Source of the DNA: Paenirhizobium daejeonense
GTDB taxonomy: Bacteria; Pseudomonadota; Alphaproteobacteria; Rhizobiales; Rhizobiaceae
DNA: 64,000 nucleotides
Assembly (NCBI RefSeq): GCF_014280875.1
Contig: NZ_JACLAL010000004.1
Span: 372,001 to 436,000 of the forward strand
Direction of reading: 5' to 3'
The notes below the pieces were generated by a model. That model worked only from the letters and a program-made list of their open reading frames with translations. It was not told where the DNA came from and did not search any database. Below, in pieces: positions 34,009-44,090 of the stretch. The translations under genes were made by a program, and so were the position numbers. Position 1 is the stretch's first letter. Each line of letters begins with the position of its first letter.

Positions 34009-35496
34009 ATGAGTACATCTCTTCTGCTGCTGATAGTGATCGTCATAGGCATTGTCGCCTATGTGATCGGCTCTTCGAGAGCTGCAAGTCTCGCTGCAGG
34101 CAAGCCCTCCAGCCTCCATTCCCGTTTTGGCTATCACGGGGCGTTCTCCGCGCTCGTGGCCATTCTGCCCGCATTGCTATTGATGGCCATTTGGTCCGCA
34201 GTCTCACCGGCGATGATCCATAGCCGCGTCACCGCGACTTTCCCTGAAGAGGTTCAGGCGTTGCCTGAGGCAACCCGCAACCTCAACTACGGAATGATCT
34301 CCTCAATCGCGAATGGCCTACGTCAGCTCGACGATGCCAACCGTTCCGCTGTCGAAGCCGCATCTCCTTCCGAGGTCCGCGCGCTTCTGGCCGAACGTGG
34401 CGTGGCCATCGCCGACGATCCGCAGCCTTACATGATGGCCGCTGCGGAAACGATGGTCGATTTTGCCAATGCCAATCGCATGGCAATGGTCGTCGTCGTC
34501 CTGACGGTCTCCGTCCTCGGCGCTCTCGTGAGCCAGCGTTTCATCGCGCCGCGCTTCAGGGCACGTAATCGCGTCGAGCAGGCGATTCTGGTGGCCCTGA
34601 TCGTGGCGTCGTCGATCGCGATCCTAACCACTGTCGGCATCGTGCTCTCCATGCTGACCGAGGCCATCCACTTTTTTAGGGCGGTACCGGCTTGGGAGTT
34701 TTTCTTCGGAACTGTCTGGGATCCGCGCTTCGCCGCCGCCGGCTCGACGGACTCCTCCGGTCAGTTCGGTCTCCTGCCACTTCTTCTCGGCACGCTGTAC
34801 ATCGGCTTCGTGGCGATGCTGTTCGCAGTTCCAGTCGGCTTGTTCTCGGCGATCTACATGGCCGAATACGCCACGCCGACGGTACGCTCAGTCGTCAAGC
34901 CGCTGCTCGAAGTGTTGGCCGGCATTCCGACCATCGTCTATGGTTTCTTCGCCATGACCACGGTTGGTCCGTTCCTGCGTGATCTCTCGACGCAGCTCGC
35001 CGGGCTGACGACGGGCAACTACGTCACCTTCATTCAGGCACAAAGCGTTCTGACGGCCGGCTTCGTCATGGGCATCATGCTGATCCCCTATGTTTCCTCG
35101 CTGTCAGATGACATCATTACCGCCGTCCCCCGCGCGCTGCGCGACGGTTCGCTCGGCCTTGGTGCCACGCGTTCCGAAACGGTGAAGCGCGTCATCCTAC
35201 CAGCGGCATTGCCGGGCATCGTCGGCGCGTTGCTGATGACGGCATCACGCGCCATCGGCGAAACAATGATCGTGGTGCTTGCGGCCGGCGTTGCCGCCCG
35301 CATGCAGCTCAATCCCTTCGAGCCGATGACCACCGTGACCGTCAAGATCGTCAACCAGCTCACCGGCGACCTTGAGTTTACCTCGCCGCAGACGCTGGTG
35401 GCTTTCGCGCTCGGCATCACGCTCTTCGCGATTACGCTTTGCCTCAACATCTACGCGCTCTACATTGTGCGCAAATACCGGGAGCAGTACGAATGA
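34009..35496 (+). CDS. pstC: Phosphate ABC transporter permease PstC (long form)
   Basis: 495 aa from the ATG with GGGGAAG upstream. It is much longer than E. coli PstC (319 aa): two N-terminal membrane helices (about 1-22, 45-68), a soluble stretch of roughly 70 residues and another helix precede the usual permease core. The core begins near residue 260 with LLPLLLGTLYIGF and has GIMLIPYVSSLSDD and the EAA-type loop VPRALRDGSLGLGATRSETV. The long form is normal in rhizobia. The stop overlaps the pstA start by 4 bases. Confidence 0.92.
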   Translation: MSTSLLLLIVIVIGIVAYVIGSSRAASLAAGKPSSLHSRFGYHGAFSALVAILPALLLMAIWSAVSPAMIHSRVTATFPEEVQALPEATRNLNYGMISSIANGLRQLDDANRSAVEAASPSEVRALLAERGVAIADDPQPYMMAAAETMVDFANANRMAMVVVVLTVSVLGALVSQRFIAPRFRARNRVEQAILVALIVASSIAILTTVGIVLSMLTEAIHFFRAVPAWEFFFGTVWDPRFAAAGSTDSSGQFGLLPLLLGTLYIGFVAMLFAVPVGLFSAIYMAEYATPTVRSVVKPLLEVLAGIPTIVYGFFAMTTVGPFLRDLSTQLAGLTTGNYVTFIQAQSVLTAGFVMGIMLIPYVSSLSDDIITAVPRALRDGSLGLGATRSETVKRVILPAALPGIVGALLMTASRAIGETMIVVLAAGVAARMQLNPFEPMTTVTVKIVNQLTGDLEFTSPQTLVAFALGITLFAITLCLNIYALYIVRKYREQYE

Positions 35497-36821
35497 GCCA
35501 GGTCGTAACCCCCGCTTCGACCACGGTCGCCGGTGCGACCGGTGCCGGCAACCGTCGCGATATCGGCATCAAGCGCCGCTACGCCGCAGAACGCCGCTTC
35601 CGTGCGTATGGCATCGCTGCCATTGCCTTCGGTCTGCTGTTCCTGTTTCTCCTGCTGTTCTCGGTCATTTCAAAGGGCTATACGGCCTTTGAACAGACGA
35701 TGATCACCGTTCCGATCGAGTTTTCGGAAAAGGTCATCGACCCGAACAACAAGCGGGCCGAGAGCCCGAACGTGCTGCAGATGGCGAACTATCCGGTTCT
35801 TGCCCGGGATGCGGTAGCCAAGGTTCTCGGCGTCGATACGAGTGACCGTACCCAGGCTCGCGCAGTCCAGGACATGCTGTCCGATGGCGTCCGCGTGACC
35901 CTGCGTGACATGGTTCTCGCCGATCCGTCGATCATCGGAAAGACCGTTCCGGTGACACTGCTTGCCAGCGCCAGTATAGACTCCGCCTATAAGGGGCAAA
36001 TCGATCTCTCGGTGCCTGAGCAGAACCGCAAGGTTTCCGACAAGCAGGTCGGCTGGATGAACCAGCTTGCCGAAAGCGGCACCCTTGGCGGGCACTTCAA
36101 CACCGGTATCTTCGTCAACGGCGCATCGAGCCGTCCGGAAGCCGCGGGTGTCGGCGTTGCCCTCATCGGTTCCGCCTACATGATGGCGATCGTTCTGGTG
36201 CTTGCGCTGCCGATCGGTGTCGCCGCCTCCATCTATCTCGAGGAGTTCGCTCCGAAGAACCGCTTCACCGACCTTATTGAGGTGAACATCAACAACCTTG
36301 CTGCTGTTCCTTCCATCGTGTTCGGTCTCCTCGGTCTCGCAGTGTTCATCAACTTCATGGGCCTTCCCCGTTCGGCCTCGATCGTCGGCGGTCTCGTCCT
36401 GACGCTGATGACGTTGCCGACGATCATCATCGCCACCCGTGCGGCTCTTAAGGCCGTGCCTCCGTCGATCCGTGCTGCCGCTCTTGGCCTCGGCGCTTCG
36501 AAGATGCAGACGGTCTTCCATCACGTGCTGCCGCTCGCCATGCCAGGCATTCTGACGGGCACCATCATCGGCCTGGCGCACGCTCTTGGCGAAACGGCGC
36601 CGCTGCTGCTGATCGGCATGGTGGCCTTCGTCGCCAACTACCCGGGCACCCCGCTCGATCCCTCGACCGCCCTGCCGGTGCAGATCTATCAGTGGGCGAA
36701 CGAGGCCGAACGCGCCTTCGTGGAACGTACTTCGGGAGCGATCATCATCCTGCTCCTGTTCCTTCTGGTAATGAATGTGGGCGCAATCCTGTTGCGCCGG
36801 CGCTTCGAACGGCGCTGGTAG
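35493..36821 (+). CDS. pstA: Phosphate ABC transporter permease PstA (long form)
   Basis: 442 aa from the ATG overlapping the pstC stop. It has a soluble N-terminus with a basic stretch, a first membrane helix at about 48-70, a large extracytoplasmic domain (about 75-220) that E. coli PstA lacks, and five more helices with the EAA loop [20 protein letters not shown]. It forms the channel with PstC. GAGGGAGA after the stop is the pstB ribosome site. Confidence 0.92.
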   Translation: MSQVVTPASTTVAGATGAGNRRDIGIKRRYAAERRFRAYGIAAIAFGLLFLFLLLFSVISKGYTAFEQTMITVPIEFSEKVIDPNNKRAESPNVLQMANYPVLARDAVAKVLGVDTSDRTQARAVQDMLSDGVRVTLRDMVLADPSIIGKTVPVTLLASASIDSAYKGQIDLSVPEQNRKVSDKQVGWMNQLAESGTLGGHFNTGIFVNGASSRPEAAGVGVALIGSAYMMAIVLVLALPIGVAASIYLEEFAPKNRFTDLIEVNINNLAAVPSIVFGLLGLAVFINFMGLPRSASIVGGLVLTLMTLPTIIIATRAALKAVPPSIRAAALGLGASKMQTVFHHVLPLAMPGILTGTIIGLAHALGETAPLLLIGMVAFVANYPGTPLDPSTALPVQIYQWANEAERAFVERTSGAIIILLLFLLVMNVGAILLRRRFERRW

Positions 36822-36834
36822 AGGGAGAATTGAC

Positions 36835-37650
36835 ATGAACATGATGTCGGAATCAGCAGTTGAAAAGGCGCTGGATCAGAAAATGAGCGATGTGAACTAC
36901 AAGATGATTGGCAAGGACGTGTCGGTCTACTACGGCGAGAAGCGTGCGCTTTTCGACGTGAACCTGAACGTTCGCGAGAACACGGTGACCGCGCTCATCG
37001 GCCCCTCGGGTTGCGGCAAGTCCACCTTCCTCAGGACGCTTAACCGCATGAACGACACGATTGACGGCTGCCGTGTCACCGGCAAGATCACGCTCGACGA
37101 GATGGATATCTACGATCCGTCCATTGATGTGGTCGAGCTGCGCGCCCGCGTCGGGATGGTCTTCCAGAAGCCGAACCCGTTCCCGAAGTCGATCTACGAG
37201 AACATTTCCTACGGCCCGCGCATCCATGGTCTGGCCAGGTCGAAGGCGGATCTCGATCAGATCGTCGAAACCAGCCTCCAGAAAGCCGGCCTGTGGAACG
37301 AAGTGAAGGATCGCCTGCAGGAATCCGGCACCGGCCTCTCCGGCGGTCAGCAGCAGCGCCTTTGCATCGCCCGCGCCGTTGCCGTCAGCCCGGAAGTCAT
37401 CCTGATGGATGAGCCATGCTCGGCTCTTGACCCTATCGCGACCGCCAAGGTCGAGGAACTGATCCACGAGCTGCGCTCCAACTTCACGATCGTCATCGTG
37501 ACGCACTCCATGCAGCAGGCGGCCCGCGTTTCCCAGCGCACGGCCATGTTCCACCTCGGCCTTCTGGTCGAGGAAAACGATACCGACAAGATGTTCACCA
37601 ATCCGGACGATCAGCGCACGCAGGACTACATCATGGGTCGCTTCGGCTGA
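36835..37650 (+). CDS. pstB: Phosphate ABC transporter ATP-binding protein
   Basis: 271 aa; ATG at 36835 with GAGGGAGA upstream (ATG at 36841 is possible). Walker [10 protein letters not shown] is at 56-64, [17 protein letters not shown] is typical of PstB, signature LSGGQQQR is at 168-175 and Walker [14 protein letters not shown] follows. It powers phosphate import by PstSCA. Confidence 0.95.
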   Translation: MNMMSESAVEKALDQKMSDVNYKMIGKDVSVYYGEKRALFDVNLNVRENTVTALIGPSGCGKSTFLRTLNRMNDTIDGCRVTGKITLDEMDIYDPSIDVVELRARVGMVFQKPNPFPKSIYENISYGPRIHGLARSKADLDQIVETSLQKAGLWNEVKDRLQESGTGLSGGQQQRLCIARAVAVSPEVILMDEPCSALDPIATAKVEELIHELRSNFTIVIVTHSMQQAARVSQRTAMFHLGLLVEENDTDKMFTNPDDQRTQDYIMGRFG

Positions 37651-37697
37651 TGCAGCCGCGCCAGTGATCGATTTTCCAATTCAGGGATATAAAGAAC

Positions 37698-38411
37698 ATG
37701 TCTTCATCGCATATCTACTCGGCTTATGACGAGGAACTGAAGTACCTGATGCGCCGCATCTCCGAGATGGGTGGCCTTGCCGAGCAGATGGTCGGCGACA
37801 GCGTCCGCGCACTCGTCAATTCCGATGCCGCCCTTGCGCAGAAGGTCATCTCCGACGACGTCATCATGGATGCCGCCGAACGCGAAATCGGCGACAAGGC
37901 GATCGTCACGATTGCCCGCCGTCAGCCGGTTGCAGCCGATCTTCGCGAGATCATCGGTGCACTACGCATCGCCAACGACCTGGAGCGCGTCGGTGACCTC
38001 GGCAAGAGCAATGCCAAGCGCGTCATGGCCGTGCAGGCCACCGGCGTGCCGCGCAAGCTCGCCCGCGGTATCGAACACCTGTCCGAGCTTGCCCTGGTGC
38101 AACTCAAGGAAGTGCTTGACGTCTACACAACGCGCTCGCCCGAAAAGGCCAAGTCGATCCGTGATCGCGACGAGGAAATCGACGCCATCTACACTTCGCT
38201 CTTCCGCGAGCTTCTCACCTACATGATGGAAGATCCGCGCAACATCACCAGTTGCACGCATCTCCTGTTCTGCGCCAAGAACATTGAACGCATCGGCGAC
38301 CACGCCACCAACATCGCCGAGACCATCTACTACATGGCGACCGGTGCCCAGCCCGAAGGCGAGCGCCCGAAGGAAGATCTGACGTCTACCGTCGGCGCTA
38401 TCGCCGAATGA
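37698..38411 (+). CDS. phoU: Phosphate transport system regulator PhoU
   Basis: 237 aa, two copies of a three-helix PhoU domain, each with a metal-binding E/DxxxD motif (for example DLERVGDLGKSNAKR and NIERIGDHATNIAE). It links PstSCAB to PhoR and keeps the Pho regulon off when phosphate is plentiful. It follows pstB by 47 bases and precedes phoB by 33. Confidence 0.94.
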   Translation: MSSSHIYSAYDEELKYLMRRISEMGGLAEQMVGDSVRALVNSDAALAQKVISDDVIMDAAEREIGDKAIVTIARRQPVAADLREIIGALRIANDLERVGDLGKSNAKRVMAVQATGVPRKLARGIEHLSELALVQLKEVLDVYTTRSPEKAKSIRDRDEEIDAIYTSLFRELLTYMMEDPRNITSCTHLLFCAKNIERIGDHATNIAETIYYMATGAQPEGERPKEDLTSTVGAIAE

Positions 38412-38444
38412 ACCGTAAGGCACTGTGAGAGGTAATCGAAGTCG

Positions 38445-39128
38445 ATGTTGCCCAAGATTGCTGTCGTTGAAGATGAAGAAGCACTGAGCGTGCTTCTTCG
38501 TTACAATCTCGAGGCGGAAGGCTACGAAGTGGAGACCATCCTTCGTGGCGACGAGGCTGAACTGAGACTGCAGGAACGGGTCCCCGACCTGCTGATCCTC
38601 GATTGGATGCTGCCCGGCGTCTCCGGCATCGAGCTTTGCCGCAGGCTACGCATGCGACCGGAGACCGAGCGTCTACCGATCATCATGTTAACGGCACGTG
38701 GCGAGGAAAGCGAACGCGTGCGCGGGCTGGCGACGGGCGCCGACGACTATGTCGTCAAGCCCTTCTCCACACCGGAACTCATGGCCCGTGTCAAAGCCAT
38801 GCTGCGCCGCGCGCGTCCCGAGGTCTTGTCCAGTGTCCTGCGTTGCGGAGACATAGAGCTGGATCGAGAGACCCATCGTGTCCATCGCAAGAGCCGGGAA
38901 GTCCGGCTCGGGCCGACCGAATTCCGCCTGCTTGAATTCCTGATGGCCTCGCCTGGTCGCGTATTCTCCCGCTCCCAACTTCTGGATGGCGTCTGGGGCC
39001 ACGATATCTACGTGGACGAGCGTACCGTCGATGTGCATGTCGGTCGCCTGCGCAAGGCACTCAACTTCTCCAACATGCAGGATGTCATCCGCACCGTTCG
39101 CGGCGCTGGCTACTCCATGGAAGCCTGA
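38445..39128 (+). CDS. phoB: Phosphate regulon response regulator PhoB
   Basis: 227 aa. The receiver has the acidic pair EDEE near residues 9-12, phospho-accepting Asp53 (LILDWMLPGVSG) and the conserved YVVKPFSTPELMAR. The C-terminal OmpR-type winged helix ends RTVDVHVGRLRKALN and TVRGAGYSME. When phosphorylated by PhoR it binds the Pho boxes such as that before pstS. It is the last gene of the operon; a terminator lies 35 bases after the stop. Confidence 0.95.
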   Translation: MLPKIAVVEDEEALSVLLRYNLEAEGYEVETILRGDEAELRLQERVPDLLILDWMLPGVSGIELCRRLRMRPETERLPIIMLTARGEESERVRGLATGADDYVVKPFSTPELMARVKAMLRRARPEVLSSVLRCGDIELDRETHRVHRKSREVRLGPTEFRLLEFLMASPGRVFSRSQLLDGVWGHDIYVDERTVDVHVGRLRKALNFSNMQDVIRTVRGAGYSMEA

Positions 39129-39163
39129 CGGGTCGTCTCGAAAACAGCACTGTCGGTAACAAA

Positions 39164-39187
39164 AAACGGGCCGAAAGGCCCGTTTTG
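39164..39187 (+). terminator. Rho-independent terminator after phoB
   Basis: AAAACGGGCC, the tetraloop GAAA, then GGCCCGTTTT. It ends the pst-phoU-phoB transcript and, with its A-run on the left, may also serve gcrA from the opposite side. Confidence 0.85.
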
Positions 39188-39220
39188 CATTTCCTGTGTC
39201 GGCCTGCCGATGGCCAGCCC

Positions 39221-39751
39221 TTAACGGGCGGCCTTGCGCCGATCGCTAACCGGCTGATAGGCCAGCTTTGCGTGGTAGCTGCAATAGGGAGAGCTGTCGG
39301 AAGACTCGCAGCCGCAGAAATGAAAGTCGTCCTTCATCGGATCACCGATCGGCCACTTGCAGGTGCGCTCAGTGAGTTCCGTCAGCGCCAGCCGGCGCGA
39401 GATCGGAACGATCACGTTGCGCGACGTCGACGGAACGATTTCCATTTCCTCGACGCCTTCGATCTCGATCTCTTCCTTCAGCATGTTGGCGCCAACCGGA
39501 CGAGCAACGGTACGGGTTGCGACGCGCGGTGCATAGGCGGGAGCCCGCGGTGCGGTCGGTGCGCGCTTTGCGGTGCGCGCGGTCGTGGCGTTTCCGCCGG
39601 CCTTCGCTCGGCCAGGAAGGCTGAGACGGTGAACCTTGCCGATAACAGCATTTCGGCTCACTCCGCCAAGTTGCGCGGCAATCTGGCTCGCGCTCAAGCC
39701 CTCGGCCCAAAGCCGTTTCAGCTTTTCTACTCGCTCGTCTGTCCAGTTCAT
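39221..39751 (-). CDS. gcrA: Cell cycle regulator GcrA
   Basis: 176 aa with the family start MNWTDERVEKLKRLW, a helix-turn-helix at about 7-45 (GLSASQIAAQLGGVSRNAVIGKVHRL), a variable alanine-rich middle and the conserved C-terminus CKWPIGDP with a FHFCG motif and PYCSYHAKLAYQP. GcrA binds RNA polymerase sigma70 and activates promoters holding CcrM-methylated GANTC sites. GGAG precedes the ATG. Four GANTC sites lie 148-184 bases upstream, suggesting methylation-dependent control of the gene itself. Confidence 0.93.
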   Translation of the reverse strand: MNWTDERVEKLKRLWAEGLSASQIAAQLGGVSRNAVIGKVHRLSLPGRAKAGGNATTARTAKRAPTAPRAPAYAPRVATRTVARPVGANMLKEEIEIEGVEEMEIVPSTSRNVIVPISRRLALTELTERTCKWPIGDPMKDDFHFCGCESSDSSPYCSYHAKLAYQPVSDRRKAAR

Positions 39752-39898
39752 GCCATTATTCTCCGCCGTATCATTTCGTGCCGGCAGAATCGTTCACCGT
39801 TGCCTCGAAAAACTCCGAGACAAACCTACCTCGATATTGTCGGTGACTATTTCCGCCGCATGCAATTTCTTTATTTGACGTTAACCTAGTGTGAGGCT

Positions 39899-39935
39899 GA
39901 CTCCGTGACAAGAGTCGGCGGAATCATCGGGAATC
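39899..39935. promoter_or_regulatory. Cluster of four GANTC (CcrM) methylation sites
   Basis: GACTC (39899), GAGTC (39912), GAATC (39921) and GAATC (39931) lie within 37 bases in the gcrA upstream region. GANTC is the target of the alphaproteobacterial cell-cycle methylase CcrM, and GcrA itself acts at such sites. Such density is far above the roughly one per 256 bases expected by chance. Confidence 0.6.
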
Positions 39936-40050
39936 GATTTCCGAGTTTTCCCCAACTTGCTACCTCGGCGCGCTTTATCTCTCCTGGTTGCCGCCCAACC
40001 CTTACATGTGTCGCGCTATGCCGAAAATTCCGCTTTTCTGCGGTGTTTCG

Positions 40051-40079
40051 TTGACAGGCATGGGTGAAATGTCGATAGT
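40051..40079 (+). promoter_or_regulatory. Predicted sigma70 promoter of argD
   Basis: TTGACA (40051-40056) and GATAGT (40074-40079) are 17 bp apart, about 110 bases before the argD start. Confidence 0.55.
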
Positions 40080-40189
40080 GCCACCGCCGCCGCAAGGCGG
40101 CATTTTTGATTTTTCGGGCTTGGTCGTGAGAGTTCACGGACAATTCCCATCAGACAAGACAGATGCTCTTCCGAAAGGAGATTTCCGCC

Positions 40190-41401
40190 ATGGCCGAGGC
40201 CTCTCCGCTCTATCAGACATACATGCGTGCGCCGCTGCGTTTCGAGCGAGGCGAGGGCGTGTGGCTGATCACGGAAAACGGAGAGCGATATCTCGATTTC
40301 GCAGCCGGCGTTGCCGTGAACTCGCTGGGGCATGCGCATCCTCATCTGGTCGGCGCACTGCGCGAGCAGGCAGACAAGGTCTGGCATCTATCGAACCTCT
40401 ACGAGATCCCCGGTCAGGAAAAGCTGGGCAAGCGTCTCACCGAGGCAACTTTTGCGGACCGGGTGTTCTTCACCAATTCGGGTGCCGAAGCGCTCGAATG
40501 CGCCATCAAGACGGCGCGCCGCTACCAGTTTTCGAAGGGGCATGGCGAGCGGTTCCATATCATCACGTTCGAGGGCGCTTTCCACGGTCGTACGCTGGCG
40601 ACGATCGCCGCCGGCGGTCAGGCTAAGTATCTCGAGGGCTTTGGCCCTAAGGCTTCGGGTTTCGATCAGGTGCCCTTCGGTGATCTGGACGCTGTTAAGG
40701 CTGCGATTACCGACGAGACGGCGGCCATCCTCATCGAGCCGATTCAGGGCGAAGGCGGCATTCGTCCGGCGCCTGCCGGCTTCCTGAAGGAGTTGCGCAA
40801 GCTTTGCGATGAAAAAGGTCTCCTGCTGATCTTCGATGAGGTCCAGTGCGGCGTGGGCCGTACAGGCAAGCTTTTTGCCTATGAATGGTCTGGCATCGCG
40901 CCCGACATCATGGCTGTGGCCAAGGGCATCGGTGGCGGCTTTCCGCTCGGTGCCTGCCTTGCGACTGAGGAAGCGGCCTCAGGCATGAAGGCCGGCACTC
41001 ACGGCTCCACCTATGGCGGCAATCCGCTCGCTATGGCGGTCGGCAATGCCGTGCTTGACGTCATCCTCGCCGATGGTTTCCTCGAGCACGTGCGCGATGT
41101 CGCGCTCGTCTTTCGTCAGGGGCTTGCGGAACTCAAGGACCGCTTCCCGGATGTGATCGAAGAGATTCGCGGCGAAGGTCTGATGCTCGGCATCAAGGCA
41201 AAGGTTCCCTCGGGCGAACTGTTGCAGGCGATGCGCGACCAGCACATCCTCGGCGTTCCCGCCGGTGACAACGTCATTCGTCTACTTCCGCCACTGGTCA
41301 CCACGGCAGAAGAAGCCCGGGAAGGTCTGAACCGGGTTGGTCTCGCAGCCGAGAAGGTTCGGGCGACGCTCGACACTGCAGCCCGGAATGAAAGCAGGTA
41401 A
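40190..41401 (+). CDS. argD: Acetylornithine aminotransferase
   Basis: 403 aa from the ATG with AAAGGAG upstream. It is a class III PLP aminotransferase: [15 protein letters not shown] (93-107), Asp216 in IFDEVQ and the PLP lysine Lys245 in [14 protein letters not shown]. It converts N-acetylglutamate semialdehyde to N-acetylornithine in arginine synthesis and may serve in lysine synthesis. It is followed by argF after 4 bases, forming an argD-argF unit typical of rhizobia. Confidence 0.92.
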   Translation: MAEASPLYQTYMRAPLRFERGEGVWLITENGERYLDFAAGVAVNSLGHAHPHLVGALREQADKVWHLSNLYEIPGQEKLGKRLTEATFADRVFFTNSGAEALECAIKTARRYQFSKGHGERFHIITFEGAFHGRTLATIAAGGQAKYLEGFGPKASGFDQVPFGDLDAVKAAITDETAAILIEPIQGEGGIRPAPAGFLKELRKLCDEKGLLLIFDEVQCGVGRTGKLFAYEWSGIAPDIMAVAKGIGGGFPLGACLATEEAASGMKAGTHGSTYGGNPLAMAVGNAVLDVILADGFLEHVRDVALVFRQGLAELKDRFPDVIEEIRGEGLMLGIKAKVPSGELLQAMRDQHILGVPAGDNVIRLLPPLVTTAEEAREGLNRVGLAAEKVRATLDTAARNESR

Positions 41402-41405
41402 CAGC

Positions 41406-42323
41406 ATGGCATCCCCAAAGCATTTTCTCGATCTTTCCGCGGTCAGTTCTTCCGATCTGCGTCTCATGTTGGAAGACGCGAAGTCCCGCAAGCAGGCGAC
41501 CAAGGCAGGGACTGCCGATAAGCCGCTGGCCGGCAAGATGCTGGCGATGATCTTCGAAAAACCATCGACGCGCACGCGCGTATCTTTCGATGTGGGCATG
41601 CGCCAGCTTGGCGGTGAAACGCTATTCCTGTCCGGCACCGAGATGCAGCTCGGCCGCGCCGAAACCATCGGCGATACGGCCAAAGTACTCTCGCGTTATG
41701 TCGATGCTATCATGATCCGCACGACCGACCATTCGCGACTTCTGGAAATGGCGGAGCATGCAACCGTCCCGGTCATCAATGCGCTGACGGACAGCACGCA
41801 TCCCTGCCAGATCATGGCTGACGTGATGACCTTCGAGGAGCATCGCGGACCGATCAAGGGTAAGACGCTGGCCTGGACCGGCGACGGCAACAACGTGCTC
41901 CATTCCCTCGTAGAGGGCTCCGCCCGCTTCGGCTATCGCATGAACATGGCAGTTCCTCTCGGTTCCGAGCCGGACGACAAGTTCATGAACTGGGCTCGCA
42001 ACAACGGTGGCGAAGTCATGCTGTGCCATGAGGCAGAGCGCGCCGTCGATGGCGCCGATGCCGTCATCACCGACACATGGATTTCCATGAATCAGGAGCA
42101 CAAGGCGCGCGGACACAACGTCTTCCAGCCTTTCCAGGTCAATGGCCCGTTGATGAAGCGCGCCTCGGCCGACGCCCTGTTCATGCATTGCCTGCCCGCC
42201 CATCGCGGTGAGGAAGTGACCGACGACGTGATCGACGGGCCGCAATCCGTGGTATTCGATGAGGCGGAAAACCGTCTTCATGCCCAGAAGGCAATCCTTG
42301 CCTGGTGCCTCGGCGCCATCTGA
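41406..42323 (+). CDS. argF: Ornithine carbamoyltransferase
   Basis: 305 aa from the ATG 4 bases after argD. Carbamoyl-phosphate motif STRTR is at 54-58, [11 protein letters not shown] follows near residue 130, and the ornithine-side [11 protein letters not shown] lies near the C-terminus. It makes citrulline from ornithine and carbamoyl phosphate. The anabolic assignment follows from the link to argD. The hslO gene starts 137 bases further. Confidence 0.95.
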   Translation: MASPKHFLDLSAVSSSDLRLMLEDAKSRKQATKAGTADKPLAGKMLAMIFEKPSTRTRVSFDVGMRQLGGETLFLSGTEMQLGRAETIGDTAKVLSRYVDAIMIRTTDHSRLLEMAEHATVPVINALTDSTHPCQIMADVMTFEEHRGPIKGKTLAWTGDGNNVLHSLVEGSARFGYRMNMAVPLGSEPDDKFMNWARNNGGEVMLCHEAERAVDGADAVITDTWISMNQEHKARGHNVFQPFQVNGPLMKRASADALFMHCLPAHRGEEVTDDVIDGPQSVVFDEAENRLHAQKAILAWCLGAI

Positions 42324-42460
42324 CCGCATCCGGTGTCGGACACCGCCAGCGGTGATTGTCTCGGCATTCGCTTGACCTTGTTGCAGAACGACCCCATTTG
42401 TGCGGAAAATGGGGCGTTCGCCCTGCATCTTTATGCGCTTCGGCGCCAGGAGTTCATGAC

Positions 42461-43450
42461 ATGCAAAGCAGGCCTGCCGAACTCGGCGAATTCGGTTTCG
42501 CCGGAGACGATCGCGTTGTTCCCTTCCAGGTGGAGGGACTTGATGTGCGCGGCCGAGCCGTCCAGCTCGGTCCGTTGCTCGATACCATTCTCGGACGACA
42601 TGACTATCCGCAGCCGGTGGCGCGCCTGCTTGCAGAAGCGATCGTGCTCACGGTCCTGATCGGGACTTCGCTGAAATTCGAAGGCAAGTTTGTCGTTCAG
42701 ACAAAGGGCGATGGACCTGTCGATCTTCTGGTTGCCGATTTTTCGACGCCGGAGAACCTCCGCGCCTATGCCCGGTTCGACGAAGAGGCGCTTGCGGAAG
42801 CCGTAGCCGCCGGACGGACCTCGCCGCAGGAATTGCTTGGCAACGGCATCCTTGCCTTCACCATTGACCAAGGCAACTTCATGCAACCCTATCAGGGTAT
42901 CGTGCCACTGGACGGCGCCTCGCTCGAAGACATTGCCGGTGTCTATTTCCGCCAGTCGGAGCAAATCCCGACAAGGGTTCGTCTGGGCGTGGCCGAACTT
43001 TTCGATCGCGACGAAGAAGGCCGGCCGCGACGTGGCTGGCGGGCCGGCGGGGTGATCGCCCAGTTCCTGCCCGATGCGCCGGAGCGGATGCGGCAGCCTG
43101 ACCTGCATGGCGGCGACGGTGATACGGGAGAGCAGGCACTTGCCGAGGACGATACTTGGTCGGAAGCTCGTATGCTCGTCGATACCATCGATGCGGATGA
43201 ACTCACCGATCCTCAGATCGGCATCGAACGCCTGCTGTTCCGTCTGTTCCACGAGCGGGGTGTCCGGGTCTACGATCCGCAGGCCGTCTATGATCGCTGC
43301 AGTTGCTCTCGTGAAAAGGTGAAGGGCGTACTGAAGGGCTTCTCCGATGACGACATCGCCGCCAGCGCGGAAGACGGCAAGATCACCGTGACCTGCGAAT
43401 TCTGCTCCACCGTCTATCGTTATGAGGCGGAAGAGGTTCGAGAGGTCTGA
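42461..43450 (+). CDS. hslO: Redox-regulated chaperone Hsp33
   Basis: 329 aa from the ATG with AGGAG upstream; the open frame from 42356 is leader. The C-terminal zinc site is CSC (Cys280, Cys282) and CEFC (Cys312, Cys315), the redox switch that activates the chaperone on oxidation. The N-terminal core contains the PVARLLAEAIVLTVLIG helix. It protects proteins from aggregation during oxidative stress. It follows argF in the same direction; the apaG gene is convergent. Confidence 0.92.
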   Translation: MQSRPAELGEFGFAGDDRVVPFQVEGLDVRGRAVQLGPLLDTILGRHDYPQPVARLLAEAIVLTVLIGTSLKFEGKFVVQTKGDGPVDLLVADFSTPENLRAYARFDEEALAEAVAAGRTSPQELLGNGILAFTIDQGNFMQPYQGIVPLDGASLEDIAGVYFRQSEQIPTRVRLGVAELFDRDEEGRPRRGWRAGGVIAQFLPDAPERMRQPDLHGGDGDTGEQALAEDDTWSEARMLVDTIDADELTDPQIGIERLLFRLFHERGVRVYDPQAVYDRCSCSREKVKGVLKGFSDDDIAASAEDGKITVTCEFCSTVYRYEAEEVREV

Positions 43451-43496
43451 GAATGGTCAGGCCCTCCGGGGCTGGCCTGTCGTGGTTGCGGGTGGT

Positions 43497-43889
43497 TCAG
43501 TTGAGGATGCGCTGCATGCCCGGCGCATCCAGGGAGAATGCAGGGATAGCGACTTCGAATTCCTCGCCGTCATCCGTCTCCATCCGGTAATGGCCGAACA
43601 TCATGCCTGACGGCGTATCGAGCGGGCACCCCGAAGAATACTCATAGGTATCACCGGGCCGCAGGCGGGGTTGCTCACCGATCACGCCGGGTCCGCTGAC
43701 TTCGTCGACCTGACCGTTCTGGTCGGTGATGTGCCAGTAGCGATGGGTGAGGCGGACCGACATCTTGGAGTGGTTGGCGATCACGATCCGATAGCCCCAG
43801 ACATAGCGACTATCGTCCGGATCGGATTGCTCCTCCAGATAATACGGCTCTACGCAGACCTCTATATCTCGTGTCAGGGCGCGATACAT
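43497..43889 (-). CDS. apaG: ApaG/CorD family protein
   Basis: 130 aa, an ApaG (DUF525) beta-sandwich: [15 protein letters not shown] near the start, then [27 protein letters not shown] and the core signature [34 protein letters not shown]. ApaG proteins are linked to Co/Mg resistance and diadenosine-tetraphosphate handling, but the biochemical role is not settled. AAGAAGG precedes the ATG. Confidence 0.92.
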   Translation of the reverse strand: MYRALTRDIEVCVEPYYLEEQSDPDDSRYVWGYRIVIANHSKMSVRLTHRYWHITDQNGQVDEVSGPGVIGEQPRLRPGDTYEYSSGCPLDTPSGMMFGHYRMETDDGEEFEVAIPAFSLDAPGMQRILN

Positions 43890-44023
43890 GCACCAGACCT
43901 TCTTAATGCCTCACTTACCATAGCTTACAGCATGCGGCCCGGCTCTGGAATTCAATAATGCCGGAAAGGTTACCGGCCGTATTGAGTGTCGCCATTAAGG
44001 CTAACGGTTGCAACATGAAACCG

Positions 44024-44052
44024 TTCCGGGCGGTTGCAGGAACCGCCCGGAA
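44024..44052 (-). terminator. Hairpin after metZ
   Basis: TTCCGGGCGGTT and AACCGCCCGGAA form a perfect 12-bp stem with a 5-base loop, 39 bases after the metZ stop. Only a short T stretch follows on the minus strand. Confidence 0.6.
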
Positions 44053-44090
44053 ATATCTCGCCGACGATCTGTCCGCCGCCGAAATAACAC

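Larger units (their letters stand above)
39752..40189. other. Divergent control region gcrA / argD
   Basis: 438 bases without a gene. Left to right it holds the gcrA leader, a GTTAAC half-site (39880-39885), four GANTC sites (39899-39935) and a sigma70-type promoter facing argD (40051-40079), then the argD leader. No convincing small gene was seen. Confidence 0.5.

Noticed and set aside
39880..39894. GTTAACC near gcrA as a full CtrA site
   Set aside because: Only one half (TTAACC) is present; the second TTAA at seven bases is missing.
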